64,000 nucleotides of DNA from Guadua angustifolia (taxonomy: Eukaryota; Streptophyta; Magnoliopsida; Poales; Poaceae). Shown here in pieces: positions 20,010 to 32,043 of the stretch (position 1 is its first letter; each line of letters starts with the position of its first letter). The position numbers and the translations under genes are program-made. A model generated the notes under the pieces. The model saw nothing but the letters and a program-made list of their open reading frames with translations, did no database searches and was not told the DNA's origin. The DNA is taken from positions 36,254,466 through 36,318,465 of the forward strand of contig CM070512.1 of the NCBI GenBank assembly GCA_036346375.1, in the 5' to 3' direction.

Positions 20010-21879
20010 CCACCCCCTAGCCACCCCTACCCTTGCGCCCTTTCCCCACCAAGCCGCCACCACTCCCCCTTGTGCGCCCTTCCTCCTCTCCCTACCTCTA
20101 GCCGGCCCTAGTGCCCTCCCCACGCAGCCCTCGTTCGATTGGGAGCCTTCAAACCAAGGATCCGACAACCCCGTAGTCGTCATGATCCGAAGGAAGGAGC
20201 GGCCGGGAGGAGGAAGGAGTTCGTCGTCCGTTTGATTATCCAAGAAGAGGTAACGATTTGTGGTTATTGTGGTGGTCTAGGTGCTTTTAGGTGGGGCAAT
20301 CCATGCCTAAAAACCCTTGTTTAGGTGTTGTTGGTAGATGGATTTGGGAAGACTGCAAACCTGTCATGCGTTCTGTCCTCGGGCAGATTGGGCGTCCAAC
20401 TTAGGGCTTGAGTTTTGGGCGTGTTAGAGTCGTTTCCTGGGGGGTCGGCTGTTGCGAAAGTTGTAGATAATCGAATTAATTTTCAATTAAGATCAAAATC
20501 TCTAAATTCCGTTCAGTCGTTTAACAGTTATGGTCTTTTTACCGAGCGCTGTCCAATCTGTGTCGCAATTGGAGCAGTCTGTGTTCAACTGTAGATTAGA
20601 GGGTTTTAGAGGCCGAATCAGTTTTCGCGAATACTTAGAAAAAGATGGGAAATTTCCTGAGATTCGAGAAAATGTACTCTTTTACTTGATTTGGAGTTGT
20701 TAAACTCAAGTTATGATCGTTAGAAGTCTGCTGTTCTGTTGGGACAGATTACTGTTTTTCGGGTTGTAGGAGTGGGTTGCGAAGTCGTTGTAGTTGATTG
20801 GTCTTGTGTTGTTTTGTGGGCATGTTTTTGAGTGTATTATACCTTTGTGCAGGTGGTGTGACCCCGGGAGTGCCATCAACATCTCGCCACTCCGTCTCGC
20901 GGGGTTGAATGCAAGTGTATTGGGATGGTTTTGGAATTGGGTGACCATATAGATTCGTAGCGGTGCAATATAACTATATGCTGTGTTAATTTGCCATGTT
21001 TGATCCTTGCATGTGAAATGGTGATCATGATTAGTCCTTGCATGTTAAATCATGTTTATGGCATATGTGCATTCATAATAGAAGAGACGACCCATTCTGA
21101 TGCGGGCTTCTATGTTCACACGTAGTGAGCACGAAAAACCTACCTCGTAGTTCCATCCACCGTTGTGAATGGGAGCGAGTCAGTAAGAATAGGCACCCTC
21201 CACGGGATGGAAGGGAAAGAGGGTGCACACCGACGGGTGTGCACTCGGCAATACCGGTATGTGCTAAGCAAAGAGACATGAGCATCGCATTCCATGAATG
21301 AAGATGGTGATGAGAAAGTTTTATGTTGTTCCCCACGATTCATGATTGACATAACGTGTATATGTTAAATGTTATTATGTCATGCCGTTACAATACACTT
21401 TGCTGAGTGTTGAACTCACGTTTGTTGTTTGATGTTGTTTTTAGGTACCTCGAATTTGGCATGCGGGAAGGGGAGCTAGCGTCACGTCTCCACTTAGCTT
21501 CACTCAATTAGACAAATACACAACCTTACTCGTAGATGTGATGGTTTATTTTATTGAGCTAAACATGGACTATGCTATAGAATTCGCTATGTTTTATTGC
21601 TCCCTCCATATTGGTTTATGAAACGTTTGAGATTATGTCTTTGGCTTGAACTGATGCTGAAATTCCTGTTATTCATGTTAAAGTTGTCCACTATTAAGCT
21701 ATCTTGTTATGCTTCTATTATTGATGCTTGAGACTATGGAAAAAACAAAGTATATGTTGCTGAAATTTTGTTTAATTCATTAGCGTAGTTGCTGTAATTT
21801 AATGTTAAAATTGTATTTTGGGGGTTATTAGTAGCCTTTGTGGTGACATTCACGGCATACTAGATGCTGGGGTGTTACA
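20010..21879 (+). mobile_element. LTR, 3' part (plus strand), continuation of 10049-10244
   Basis: The pyrimidine-rich start (20010-20120), the later GAGT(5 nt)ACTC element at 21415-21427 and the terminal GGGGTGTTACA (21869-21879) are the normal order of a gypsy LTR. No internal element sequence follows, so it is a solo or truncated LTR. No gene is seen. Confidence 0.6.
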
Positions 21880-22339
21880 CAATTATAACCTAATGTTCAG
21901 ATGACAAGAGCGATGCATCTTACAATTTCTAATGCCTAGGAGCCCACAACTAGAGAAGCTCAATAAATGACACATAATCACTTCAAATACTAAATATTAT
22001 AAGACATGTGTATCACTCACAAGGTGAATATACATATTGTAGATTAGGGATTATTTTATCACAAAGGTATACTACATAAACCCAATGGGGTAGACGTTCT
22101 ACACATCAAAACATTCTCACTTGTATATATCGAAATACATCTGGAATGTATGAACAAGAATTTTAAAAATATGTTGATATCTTACTTTGCAATAGATAGA
22201 ACATCCATATATAAATGCAATCAGCCATGTAAATACAAGATGTCATTTCTGTTTGTTTAAACATAAACGGCATCCGACAGTATTTTTCAGTGATCATAAA
22301 CAGTGAGTGCACTTAGGAACTAATGACTAACATGGTATC
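21880..22339. other. No recognisable feature
   Basis: AT-rich DNA between two LTRs. No frame, repeat or terminal motif stands out. Confidence 0.4.
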
Positions 22340-22692
22340 TGTCGGGACCCGAATATGCAAATCCAGACACTCTGTGTATTCAGCACTAGTCCAGGATTAC
22401 AATAGCACATATAGACTCAACATAAATGAATATCATAATCATACTCAACGATATAGCGATAAAGACTTCATCAAAGTAAATATAACTTGTTAGACGACTT
22501 TATGGTCCACTTTACATGAATACGCTACGCAGGGTTAAGACAAAAAAATAAATAAACTGCAGTGGAAATAAATTTATTCGTAGTAACACTTCAATTTGCC
22601 ACAAGCAACTGACAAGGTTCGCACCCTAGTTGTCTGCCTCTTCCTGAAACTCCTCAAAAGAAGGCATAACCTCCTCTCCAACTGGTGATGTT
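22340..22692 (-). mobile_element. Truncated gypsy LTR (minus orientation)
   Basis: TGTCGGGACCCGAATATGCA and the following CACTAGTCCAGGATTAC are the reverse complement of the LTR end at 47470-47524 (same family as gypsy element 1). It is cut at 22693 by the Sirevirus LTR; the rest is not seen in the window. Confidence 0.65.
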
Positions 22693-24333
22693 TGTTGTAA
22701 GTGAAAGGACCGAAATGTCGCCTAGAGGGGGGGTGAATAGGCGATTTTTTAAATTTCAATTCGCAGCGAAAACAAAAACTTCGGATAGTCCGAAATTTCC
22801 TTCGGACTGTCCGAGTGGTTCGGATAGTTCGAGTGAACTTTCGGATAGTCCGAACTGCTCAGAACACAAAAACCCTAGAAAGTAGATCTGAGCTATCTAA
22901 TGAGCAAAACTAGCTCCAAAATGAAATCCAAGGGTTTGGAATACCTTTAGTCGACAAGTACTCACCAAGACCCTTCACAAAGATACACCACCACTTCAAA
23001 ACCCTAGATCTTTCAAAAGGGCTACAAAAGAAGAGAGAGCAAAGCAATCCAAGAAACAATAGCAAATGACACGAGGAGTTTTTGCTGAAGTTCAGATCCT
23101 TGAGGGGATCCTACGTCTCCGTTGAGGCGGCACCAAGCCGGGGTCTCTTTCAACCCTAATCCTCTAGGTGTTGCACAAAGCACTCACCTACTTTTTCTTT
23201 GAATCCTTTCTTTGAAGAGGTGGATTCTACCTTCACAAACTTCCGGCGGCGTCCCACACCAAGATTGGGAGCTCACCCGTAACTCCTAGCCGTCTAGGAG
23301 TCCTCAACCTCCAAGAGTAAAAGATTTGCAAAGAAATCCGCGAGAGAATGACTTGAGTGCTCAATATGATTCAAGTTCACTAGATCTATCAATCTCTCTA
23401 CTCACTCAACCTCAAAAGATTCACGAATCAAAAGATTATGAGGGAGTGAAGTCTTGAGCTCTTGAGGTTGGGGAAAGTAGCAAAATGAGTGAATTTAATG
23501 CTCTACCTGCTGGTTGGTGGGAGTTTGGGGTTTATATAGCCACCCAAAAACTAGCCGTTTTGAGTTGAGCCCGAGTCTGTTCGGATAGTCCAAACCTTAG
23601 TTCGGATAGTCCGAACAGATTCGGTTCCAGCCACTGAGAGGGTCAGTTCGGATAGTCCGAACCTTTCTTCAGATAGTTCGAACACTTCGGATACTCCGAG
23701 CGTTCGGATAGTCCAAGAAATCTTCGGACACTCCGAACTAAATAACACTTGGTCCAGCCGAAGGGGCTAACTCGGACATTCCGAAGCAAGGTTCGGATAC
23801 TCCGAACCCTTCGGATACTCCGAGCGTTCAGATAGTCCGAAGCAATCTTCGGATACTCCGAACAAATCAGCACAAGGCTAACCGAGAGGGTGCACTCGGA
23901 TACTCCGAAACAATCTTCGGACATTCCGAACCCAAAAAGACCTGACTGACAGAGAGGGTCAGCTCGGACATTCCGAATAATAATTCGGATACTCCGAACT
24001 GATTTTAGCAAGATGCCCCTAGAACTTTACACTTTGACCCATTTTAAAATTATAATCTATTATTGAGCACATTTAGTCATTCTAAAGCTATTTCTCGGCA
24101 AAATCCCTCTTTATAGTACGGCAATCTTTAAACTCAATATAAAATTAAATTTAATACACGAAATTGAGTAGAAGGACATCCCTTTTTCACTTTTGGCTTT
24201 GAGGGTGCTCTTTTTGCTTCGAGACTTGCTCATGAATGCGATGATCTGTTCACAATGCTCGAAAAGCTCATTAGTCGCTTAATCTTGTTGTCATTAATCA
24301 CCAAAACCATTTAGGGGCCTAGATGCACTTTCA
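22693..24333 (-). mobile_element. 3' LTR of a Sirevirus-type Ty1-copia element
   Basis: Read on the minus strand it starts TGAAAGTGCATCTAGG (24333) directly after a purine tract and ends TTACAACA (22693); 1641 bp. The phrase CGCCTAGAGGGGGGGTGAAT near the end is common in grass Sirevirus LTRs as I recall them. About 20 near-palindromes of the TTCGGATAGTCCGAA type fill parts of it (22780-22860 and 23575-24001). The internal region lies at higher coordinates. Confidence 0.8.
22780..24001. repeat. TTCGGAYASTCCGAA near-palindrome clusters in the LTR
   Basis: About 20 copies of a 15-bp motif with inverted halves TTCGGA and TCCGAA. The middle varies (TAG, CAG, TAC, CAT, CAC), and neighbours are 10-45 bp apart. 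There are two clusters, at 22780-22860 and 23575-24001. Frames through it give Ser/Arg/Thr/Val-rich nonsense proteins. Confidence 0.9.
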
Positions 24334-24348
24334 ATCTCCCCCTTTTTG
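24334..24348 (-). other. Polypurine tract of the Sirevirus
   Basis: On the minus strand AAAAAGGGGGAGAT lies immediately before the LTR start TGAAAGTG, the normal position of the primer for plus-strand DNA synthesis. Confidence 0.85.
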
Positions 24349-24781
24349 GTGGATTGATGACAACACAATTAGATTTATAAATGATATTGTATTTGGAATA
24401 CTAAATACACGGAGAAGCTCCCCCTAAATGTGTGCATTAGAAAGAATTTGAGAGGAATCTCAAATGCACATATTTACGGAAAAATTTTGCGAGAGCTTCC
24501 CCTATATTATTGCATTTGTGGACATATACAAATATAACAAGTAATTTCACAAATGAATATGACAAGATATGAGCACACAAATGCATTAAGCAACTTAGTA
24601 AAAGTACGATATAGAGTTTAACATCCATTAACATCCATAGTTCACAACCGAGCAACCAAAATAAGTGCGATTACAATAGCAAGCAGGAACAAGTAGCAAA
24701 AACAGAGCAAACAACCAAGCAAGAGAAATAAATCTAGTCCTCTAGTCCTCTCCCCCTTTGGCATCAAGACACCAAAAGAGG
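24349..24781 (-). other. Sirevirus spacer with additional polypurine-like tracts
   Basis: No gene. On the minus strand purine tracts AGGGGGAGCTT (about 24416-24428), AGGGGAAGCTC (about 24495) and AAAGGGGGAGAG (about 24749-24760) repeat the pattern of the main tract. Repeated polypurine tracts upstream of the 3' LTR are a reported Sirevirus trait. Confidence 0.6.
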
Positions 24782-25891
24782 TCACTCCTCGCTGCCGCCG
24801 TCGTTGTCGTCGCTGTCGACGCTAGCTCCGCCTGGTGCATATGCAGCGTCATCGTCTTCATCATCTCTAGCGGGTGCAGACACAGAGGGAAGGTCAAACA
24901 ACTGGCGAGTCTCTGAATCCACTGTCGCTGTGTCAGACTCGGACTCAGACTCCTCAGATGAGCAGGACAGGTTGAGCTTCCCTTTGATGACGTTGAGCTG
25001 ACATCGAGTGTCGGCAAGCTTGACGTTCATCTCCTTGATTTTCTTGTGGTTCTTCATCCCCAAGCAGAAGATTGCACGAAGCATAGCAGTGATGGATCCA
25101 CTGGAGGAAGAAGGATGAGCAGGAGAAGAAGGTCGGACCGAGGAGGACAGAGCTGCAGACTCAGGATCAGGCACTGGAGATCGGGCTCTGGCAGCAGGAG
25201 TAGGAGCTAGAGCTGGCTGAGGAGGAGCCTTATGCAGTCTGACTCGGTAAGGAAGGTGCGCCACGTCTTTGGCGAACCACAGGCCGGACATGCTTTCAAC
25301 CATGCACATCACATATGGCGCAAATCCACAGCTGCTGTGCGGACTGATGGAGTTGAGGCGAATCTCCTGCCAGATAAAATCGAACACACCAAATGGCCTA
25401 GAGCCCTCTCCAATCCTCAACAGCAAGTTTCTGGAGTATGAGCTGATGTTTGTGGCGTCACCCTCCTTTGGCCACAAAGTCTTCCGAAGCAGCTTATACA
25501 ATATGGCATAAAATGGCTTCAACCCCTTGGTAGTCCCCAGCTTGAAATTCTGACTATCATCATACAGAGGGGCTAGATCATTTATACCTGAAGCATCCAA
25601 GGTGTGAAGCTTGTCCAAGTTGTCCTAGTTCTCAGTGGAGAAGCCCAGACAGTCTGCAAACTGCGCCTTCATCACTGAGTAGTAGAGGCTGTCAACCATG
25701 AACCACATGGTGCTTGCTTCATCAGTGTCGATGTAGAGTGTGGCATAGAACTGAGCCACCACCTCATTGTTCCACTTGCATCTGAATGACATAACCTCTC
25801 TCAAACTGTGACGCTCACAAGCTGCTATCACCTCATTAAAGACTGTGTCCTCCTGCTGCTGCATATAGTCCCAGTCAATCCACTACATGAG
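24782..25891 (-). pseudogene. Sirevirus ORF downstream of pol, C-terminal part
   Basis: On the minus strand from 25886 the frame reads MQQQEDTVFNEVIAACERH, EVMSFRCKWNNEVVAQFYAT, then continues past a TAG at 25625-25627 into DKLHTLDASGINDLAPLYDD. It ends with a Pro/Ala-rich linker, a short helix (NHKKIKEMNVKLADTRCQL) and an acidic tail. The WN.E..AQFYATLY pattern belongs to the putative plant transposon protein domain found downstream of pol in many grass Sireviruses; function unknown. Its N-terminal part lies at 31493-32043, beyond the inserted solo LTR. Confidence 0.7.
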
Positions 25892-28800
25892 TGTGAGACC
25901 CCGTTCGGATGAATAGGAACCTCCATGTGATTATTGTGCTATTCCCTGGATCAGTAGCTAGCACTCACATGTTTACAACAATTGGAATCATAACCATACC
26001 TCAATTAATTAAAGCGGAAACCATTATATAAGGGAGATCTTACAGATCAGAGATTAAAGCAGCAAAAGAAGCTATTTCCTGTAGTTTACCCATCCGACCC
26101 GCAGGCAACTGACAAGGCATAAACTCCAGATAAGATACGACGAAGAAGACCCCGCAACCTACGACGAAAGAACTTCGAAGCTTCGCTAAATCTTCCACCT
26201 AAATAATAATTAAGCAAGGGTGAGTACTTTGCGTACTCAGCAAGACTTGAGCAAAATCTATGATATATGCAGGCCATTTCAAAGGAAAGGCTAATACAGT
26301 TCATTTGCATAAAGCGAAATTGAATTGTAAAACAAGTTATCATTTGCAAACGGAATTTAAAAGAGCAAGTTAATTGATAAGAAGTAGATACAACAGTAAG
26401 TAATACTCACCGTCCTCCACGACGGGAGTTCGACTAAACCAAACCACCAGGTCCAACAAAGCCAGCCCTTCGGCATAAAACAACAGTTGCTAAAAACAAG
26501 CATAGACCAAACCCATTTTAGAAAATACCAAAGACTCTAGCATTGGAATGACTTCACCCAGTGCCCTTGACCGCGGGCGTGGCTAATCGATTAGATCTTA
26601 CACTCTGCAAAGGTGTACACTTTACCCACAAGGAATGATCCATTCTTTGCGCAAGCTATTAGCACACTTCCTTTGGTGTGCCGTAGAGCGATCATACAGA
26701 GCCGTTACATTATCTAGACATGACTTCGATCCAGCCCGGGACGTTAATTCCTGCTAGAGGAACAGAAACACACACTCGTGACGTGGTCCCTTTCACGTAT
26801 ACCCAACACACACACCGTTTTTGTTCATAACAAGGCGTACACCGTTGCATGGGTGGTAGAAACCCTTCCAAGCAGACCAAACCGGAATGCCTGTGCAAGC
26901 TCCCGCCTTCCATAGAGCAAAGCCATGTCTAAACAACTTAATAGGCTAAGGCTACCCCATAAATAGCCCTCATGGTTGCACGGAAATCTCGGATCAATAG
27001 CGTCCCATTGCTCGGTCCTTAATCCGACACGGGCGATACTCCACCCTACACTACGTGCAAATCCATCTGCACAACCAGCTATTACCAATAATCACCCGCA
27101 TCAAAGCCATAGTTTTATTTTGGGTTTTTAATCAAAATACCAGCAACCGTTTTTCCAACAAGGACCATTCAGGTTTCAATAAAACATTTCAGGAAAACCA
27201 TTTAATCATGATCATTTGAATCACAGATTCTAAAGCATGGCTAAGCAAGTTAATATAGTCGCATATACCCAAAATGACATTAAGAATTGTCTAACCCTAT
27301 TATGTGGTTATCAAGGTTCACATTTCCAAAGTTATCAAGGGGTTTCATGTGACAACAGGTATAACTACCAATACCACAAAATAGCGAATTTACAGAAAAT
27401 AAGCGTATGCGCAAAATAATTTGATGAGCAAAAGGAATATAAAATACTGGGATCAATATGGTCAAAGGATGCTTGCCTTGCTTAATCATTGCTTACGGTG
27501 AAGACGAGGCCACGGCTGACGAAGACGACGACGAAAGCAACAACGTCGGATTCTACACGTCGTTCAACGGAAATAAAGCAAATAAACTACTTCAATAAGG
27601 CAAAAGAAAATAGACAGAAAGAACAAATAAAACTCTTCACGAGGAACAGGGTTGCTCTTTTATGAATTTATTAATTTATATTTTCGAATTCAAGATGCAA
27701 AAATAGTTAAGATTATAATGATTTAATCATTTCAGGTTTAAATAGATTCTTACTCCTTTTGATTGGATTCAGAGTCAAAGCAAGATAAAAATAAGGATAT
27801 TTCTTAGATTTCTGCAGATTATATCTTAAAGATCATTCCTAGGTTATTCTTTGCCAATTTCAGATTTCGACGAGCTACTGTGCGAGTTAGTGAAAAGCTT
27901 AAATGATTCATTAGACTATGAGTGATTAGTTCTTTATCTTTAATTGATTCCGCTTAGAATTAGCTTTATGCTAGTTAGATCTTCTGATTTAGGCTACTGG
28001 CCTTATTTACATGATATTTAAGAAGGTTCTGGTGATACAAATATCTTAATTACAGACTTCTTCATTTCTACCGATTCATATTATATAGTTCGGAAAACAT
28101 AACACTTAAGGTTATTTGGTTATTAGGATTTGCATGCACAACAAGACGAAGAACGGTCATTTCTTCATAATAAGGTAGCATATACTTTGGAGAGTAATCC
28201 TAAGCTGATTTTACCAATTCTTAGGTTTGGACGAGACATGATAATCATTGATAAAAAGGCTTATATGACATTACAATTTACGATATAAGAAATCGGCCAA
28301 ACGAAATACGGAAGCCGATAACTTTTAAGGGTTTTGCATAAGCAGAAATTATATGATCCACATGCTATAATTGTAATGTTTTCTTAGAACATAGAATTAC
28401 ATATCCTAAATATCATTCTTGAGCTATTCTACATAGAATTTGCACTTAGACGAGGTATTCTACGGGTTGACGAAAAGGCTTCAGAGACTAATCGTGTAAC
28501 ACTATTTCGGGTCGTATTCAGCCTTAATTTGCGACTACATTATACATGATAATTGACTCATTTTTCTTGAATAGGTAGGGTATAATCTTAAGAATGTTTT
28601 AAAGTAGTTTCCGTGATATTTAACTTCTATCCGAGATGTTTTTCATATGAATGATAATTAGGGTCTAATACATACTTAGTTCAAACTCTCATAATCATAA
28701 AGTATTCTCTCATAACCAACGAGGATATTATTTCCTAAGATTTTAGGATTTAGTTTTGTCAAATTTAGGGTTTGACTACTCTAGATATGATTATGTGAAC

Positions 28801-31492
28801 TATATAAGTGTTAGAATGTCAACGATTTGGTTAAGTGTTCATTATGACCTTATTATGATGATTCTTGTTGAATCAATTAATCTAATCACCTAAGATATTT
28901 AAAATCCAGTTTCCTTTCCATGACTATGCTCTTTATTGAATATACTTGTATACATTCTTTTGCACATACCATACATATGCTTTTGATGCAAACTACACAC
29001 ACACACACACACACATATATATGTATATATGGTACTTCATTAAAAGACTTTAATAGAGACAAATTGCTTATTCTAATACTAATTTGCATCTTTATACAAC
29101 TATTACATACTCTAAGTATGCATATCTCTATTACTCTGATTAATATATGTACATATATATACATACATCTCGTATCCATTCAATTCATTTATTAATCGTG
29201 AATAGGTTTAAACCTAATTTACATTTTAATCATTTCGCACATTGATGTAGTCTACTGTCATTTAAATGTTTCAATTAAACAAAGCTTATTTATTTTAGAA
29301 TTTCCTTTATACAATTATTCATTTTGAATACTTATTCAATTGAGAATAATCCTTAATGTAACATGATTCAAACAAAAGTAAAATATAAATATTTTTATAT
29401 ATTTGAATTTTTGGTAGCATAAGGATTCTAACCAAATTGGTTTCATTCCACTTTGAGTTCATCTACAACATTTTAATATATAGTATACACTTAGCCCTTT
29501 TGTTAAAATTTAAATTTCAAAATTATCCAGCACTGCTTTCCAAAATATTTTTGCATATTATGGAAGAACTTAATTTTACATGAATATAGAAATTCATTTC
29601 ACTGAATTTTGATTAAAATTGCACAAGATATTCAATATTGAATATTAAACCGATTAGAAATTCGTATGAAATAACAAAATACGCTTTTCGCACTGGGGAA
29701 GCGCCTTTCACCTGCTTGGCTGAGGGGCTCACGCCGACTGACAAGAAGGGCCCCATGGTCAGAGAGGGAGAACAGGGGAGCGCGGTAGGGCATGGCGGCG
29801 AAGGTCTTCCGGCGAAGCTCCGGTGAAGGCGACCACACCGGGAGGAAGAGCACAGCCAGGCGCAACCAGTACTGGAGTCGATTTGGCCGGAGAGGTACCA
29901 GAGTGGTGCGTCCACGAGCTCCAGCGGCGGCAACAATGGCGGCTCGGTGGAGAGGGCAACTAGGTGACTCTCGGCTCAAATTGACAAGAATGTGAGCAAC
30001 AGCGGACAGTGGAGAACCCATTTTACCGGTCGGTTCACTTGGAAAAGGCGCGAAGAGTTCCGCCACCGTGCGCCCAGAGCTGGAGAAGAAGGAGTGCGGG
30101 CGGCGGTGCTGCACGCGAAGGAAACTGAAATTGGTGGCATGGTGAAGCTCAGGGATGCTCAGGGGTGCTCCGGTTGCAAGGGATTTGAAGGTGGCTCGCC
30201 GGATTGCTTGGTTGCTTTCTGCCCTTTTGGTTCTTGCGGCAATGGCAGAAGAAGGAAGCTCCTGGCTTTTGGTGGAGATGAGAACGCGAAGGGAGGACTC
30301 AGTGAGTTGAAGTGATGAAAAGGAAGTATAAGGAGCCAGAGGAATGTTTGAGTGGCTATATGGTTCGGTTTGGGGAGGCGTTGCGCTGAGTTGAACCGAA
30401 GACAACACTGCGATCGGCGTTGTTCCTTGGTGATCAGAGTGGCGCGAGGCTCACCAGTGCAGGGCGAGTTAGTCTGGCGCATAGGACAAGGAATGACCAC
30501 GGTATGGCGCTAGGCCTTCGAGGACGAACGTGTTGCCAGAGGATAGGGATGATGCGACAGATCGGAGAAGCATCGAGAGGAGGCTGTGCTGGCTTGACCG
30601 GAAGAGAAAGGAAAAGAGAGGGAGAAGCAAGCCTGCGGCTGACAGTGGGACCGGGTCCACCAGGCAGTGAGAAAGAAGAGGGTGAACGGATAACGTTGGC
30701 TCGGCCAGGCTAGTACTCTCACCAATTCACCCATCATTCACAGCCAATGTTTTCTCAAACTTTTTAACTAAGGTCTACTGGGAGTTGGTAATCTTCAATA
30801 TAAATTTGAGACTGAAATTCCTTGCTGTTAATTAATAAAAATTCGGACACTGATCACTGTCCAGTAATGACATTTCGGATTTTGATTTTTATTTGAAAGC
30901 AATTGATGTCTATTATTTTTGAAACTTTTTTTTTCACAAAAATTTGAGCTAATATTGCTTATTTAAAATTTTCAGCTCAATATATGGTTCCATTATTTTA
31001 TTAAAATTCTCACATTGCAATTTCCAGATTTTCAGGGTTTCTGTTTTTGAATTTTAAAAGGCCTTATATCTCATGATCAGTTACTAGGATTTTTACCAGA
31101 GGTATATTATACCCTGAGGGTGTTATGGTAATTTTCTTAGCTTTAAATAAGCATATCCCATTTTCTTTTAATTTTGACTTTACTGTTTTTAGTAAAAATT
31201 AAGGTGACATACATTTAATTTGTTTGTATTCTTATTTGAGAAATCCTATTTTCTGACCAAAACAACTCATAAGTATGCTGAGGTCATTATGGTAAATTTT
31301 CCCACTTTTTACTTTTAACATTTTACCTTTTTACTATTATCCATTTACTAATTCTCTTTTATTTAATTTTCAAAGCAAATATAAATCTCAAGTAATTCAA
31401 ACAAGAGCCAATAATGCCAATAAACTCAGCAATAAATATTTTCAAATTTAAAATATTTACTTTTATATTATTTTATTTCTCAGGGTGTTACA
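25892..31492 (-). mobile_element. Solo LTR of a Tekay-like gypsy element (minus orientation), 5601 bp
   Basis: TGTGAGACCCCG at left, CAGGGTGTTACA at right, flanked by ATGAG on both sides (25887-25891 and 31493-31497). It belongs to the same family as 11811-16434 but is about 1 kb longer, mostly through a larger AT-rich middle (27640-29690). It carries the hairpin GAGTA(7 nt)TACTC at 26222-26238, an (AC)12 tract near 28994-29017, and a GC-rich zone at 29690-30710 in which long frames are open by composition only. No gag or pol is present. Confidence 0.9.
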
Positions 31493-32043
31493 ATGAGGGC
31501 CACAGGGTTCTTCTTCTCAGCAATTACAGAATCATAGAAATCCTGCTGAAAGTGGTTCCAGAACCTCTTGTCCACATAATCTTCCTACAGGTACATCAGA
31601 GGGTCCTAGCTCCTGTGCTGTCTGACCTCCTTGCCTCTCCCTTGACCAATACAGTAATCAATCTTTTTCTTCGGGGTCACACCCATTGGGGTCACACGCA
31701 CTGAGGGGTGGATCTGCAGTGGTCCAATGAGCTCTCCAGCTCAGTGCTGCTCAGCGCACTTCGCTGCCCTCAGTCTAGCCATGGCAGCCCTTGGATCCTC
31801 CATACTGCCCCCCTGATCGCTGCTGCCCTGCCCTTGCCCAGAAGCTGACGCTGATGCAAACGTCTTCCGCACTACCTTCCTCACAACCATACGCTTCGTC
31901 CTTCCGGCTGATGGAGTTGGAGGAGACGCCGGAGGAGACTCAGTGGGAGGAGTGTCTGAAGGTGACCTCGGATCCTCTGCGGGAGGGACAGACGAGGAGC
32001 CGCCAGCGGGATGGTCATGCTTCGCCTTCTTCTTGCGAGCCAT
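31493..32043 (-). pseudogene. Sirevirus ORF downstream of pol, N-terminal part
   Basis: ATG at 32043 (minus) starts MARKKKAKHDHPAGGSSS, followed by a Pro/Ser-rich disordered region (to about 31742, where a TGA ends it). The frame then carries fragments such as DKRFWNHFQQDFYDSVIAEK (about 31575-31515), which lead directly into the half at 25886 once the LTR is removed. This matches the start of the putative plant transposon protein domain. The gene was probably already broken or decayed independently, because stops occur on both sides of the insertion. Confidence 0.65.

Noticed and set aside
22780..24001. CRISPR-like array from regularly repeated TTCGGA words
   Set aside because: Spacing is irregular, repeats are 15 bp, and the context is a plant Sirevirus LTR.
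29632..30408. 258-codon minus-strand frame
   Set aside because: Lies in the GC-rich leader zone of a solo LTR; several overlapping frames are open on both strands and none resembles a protein family.
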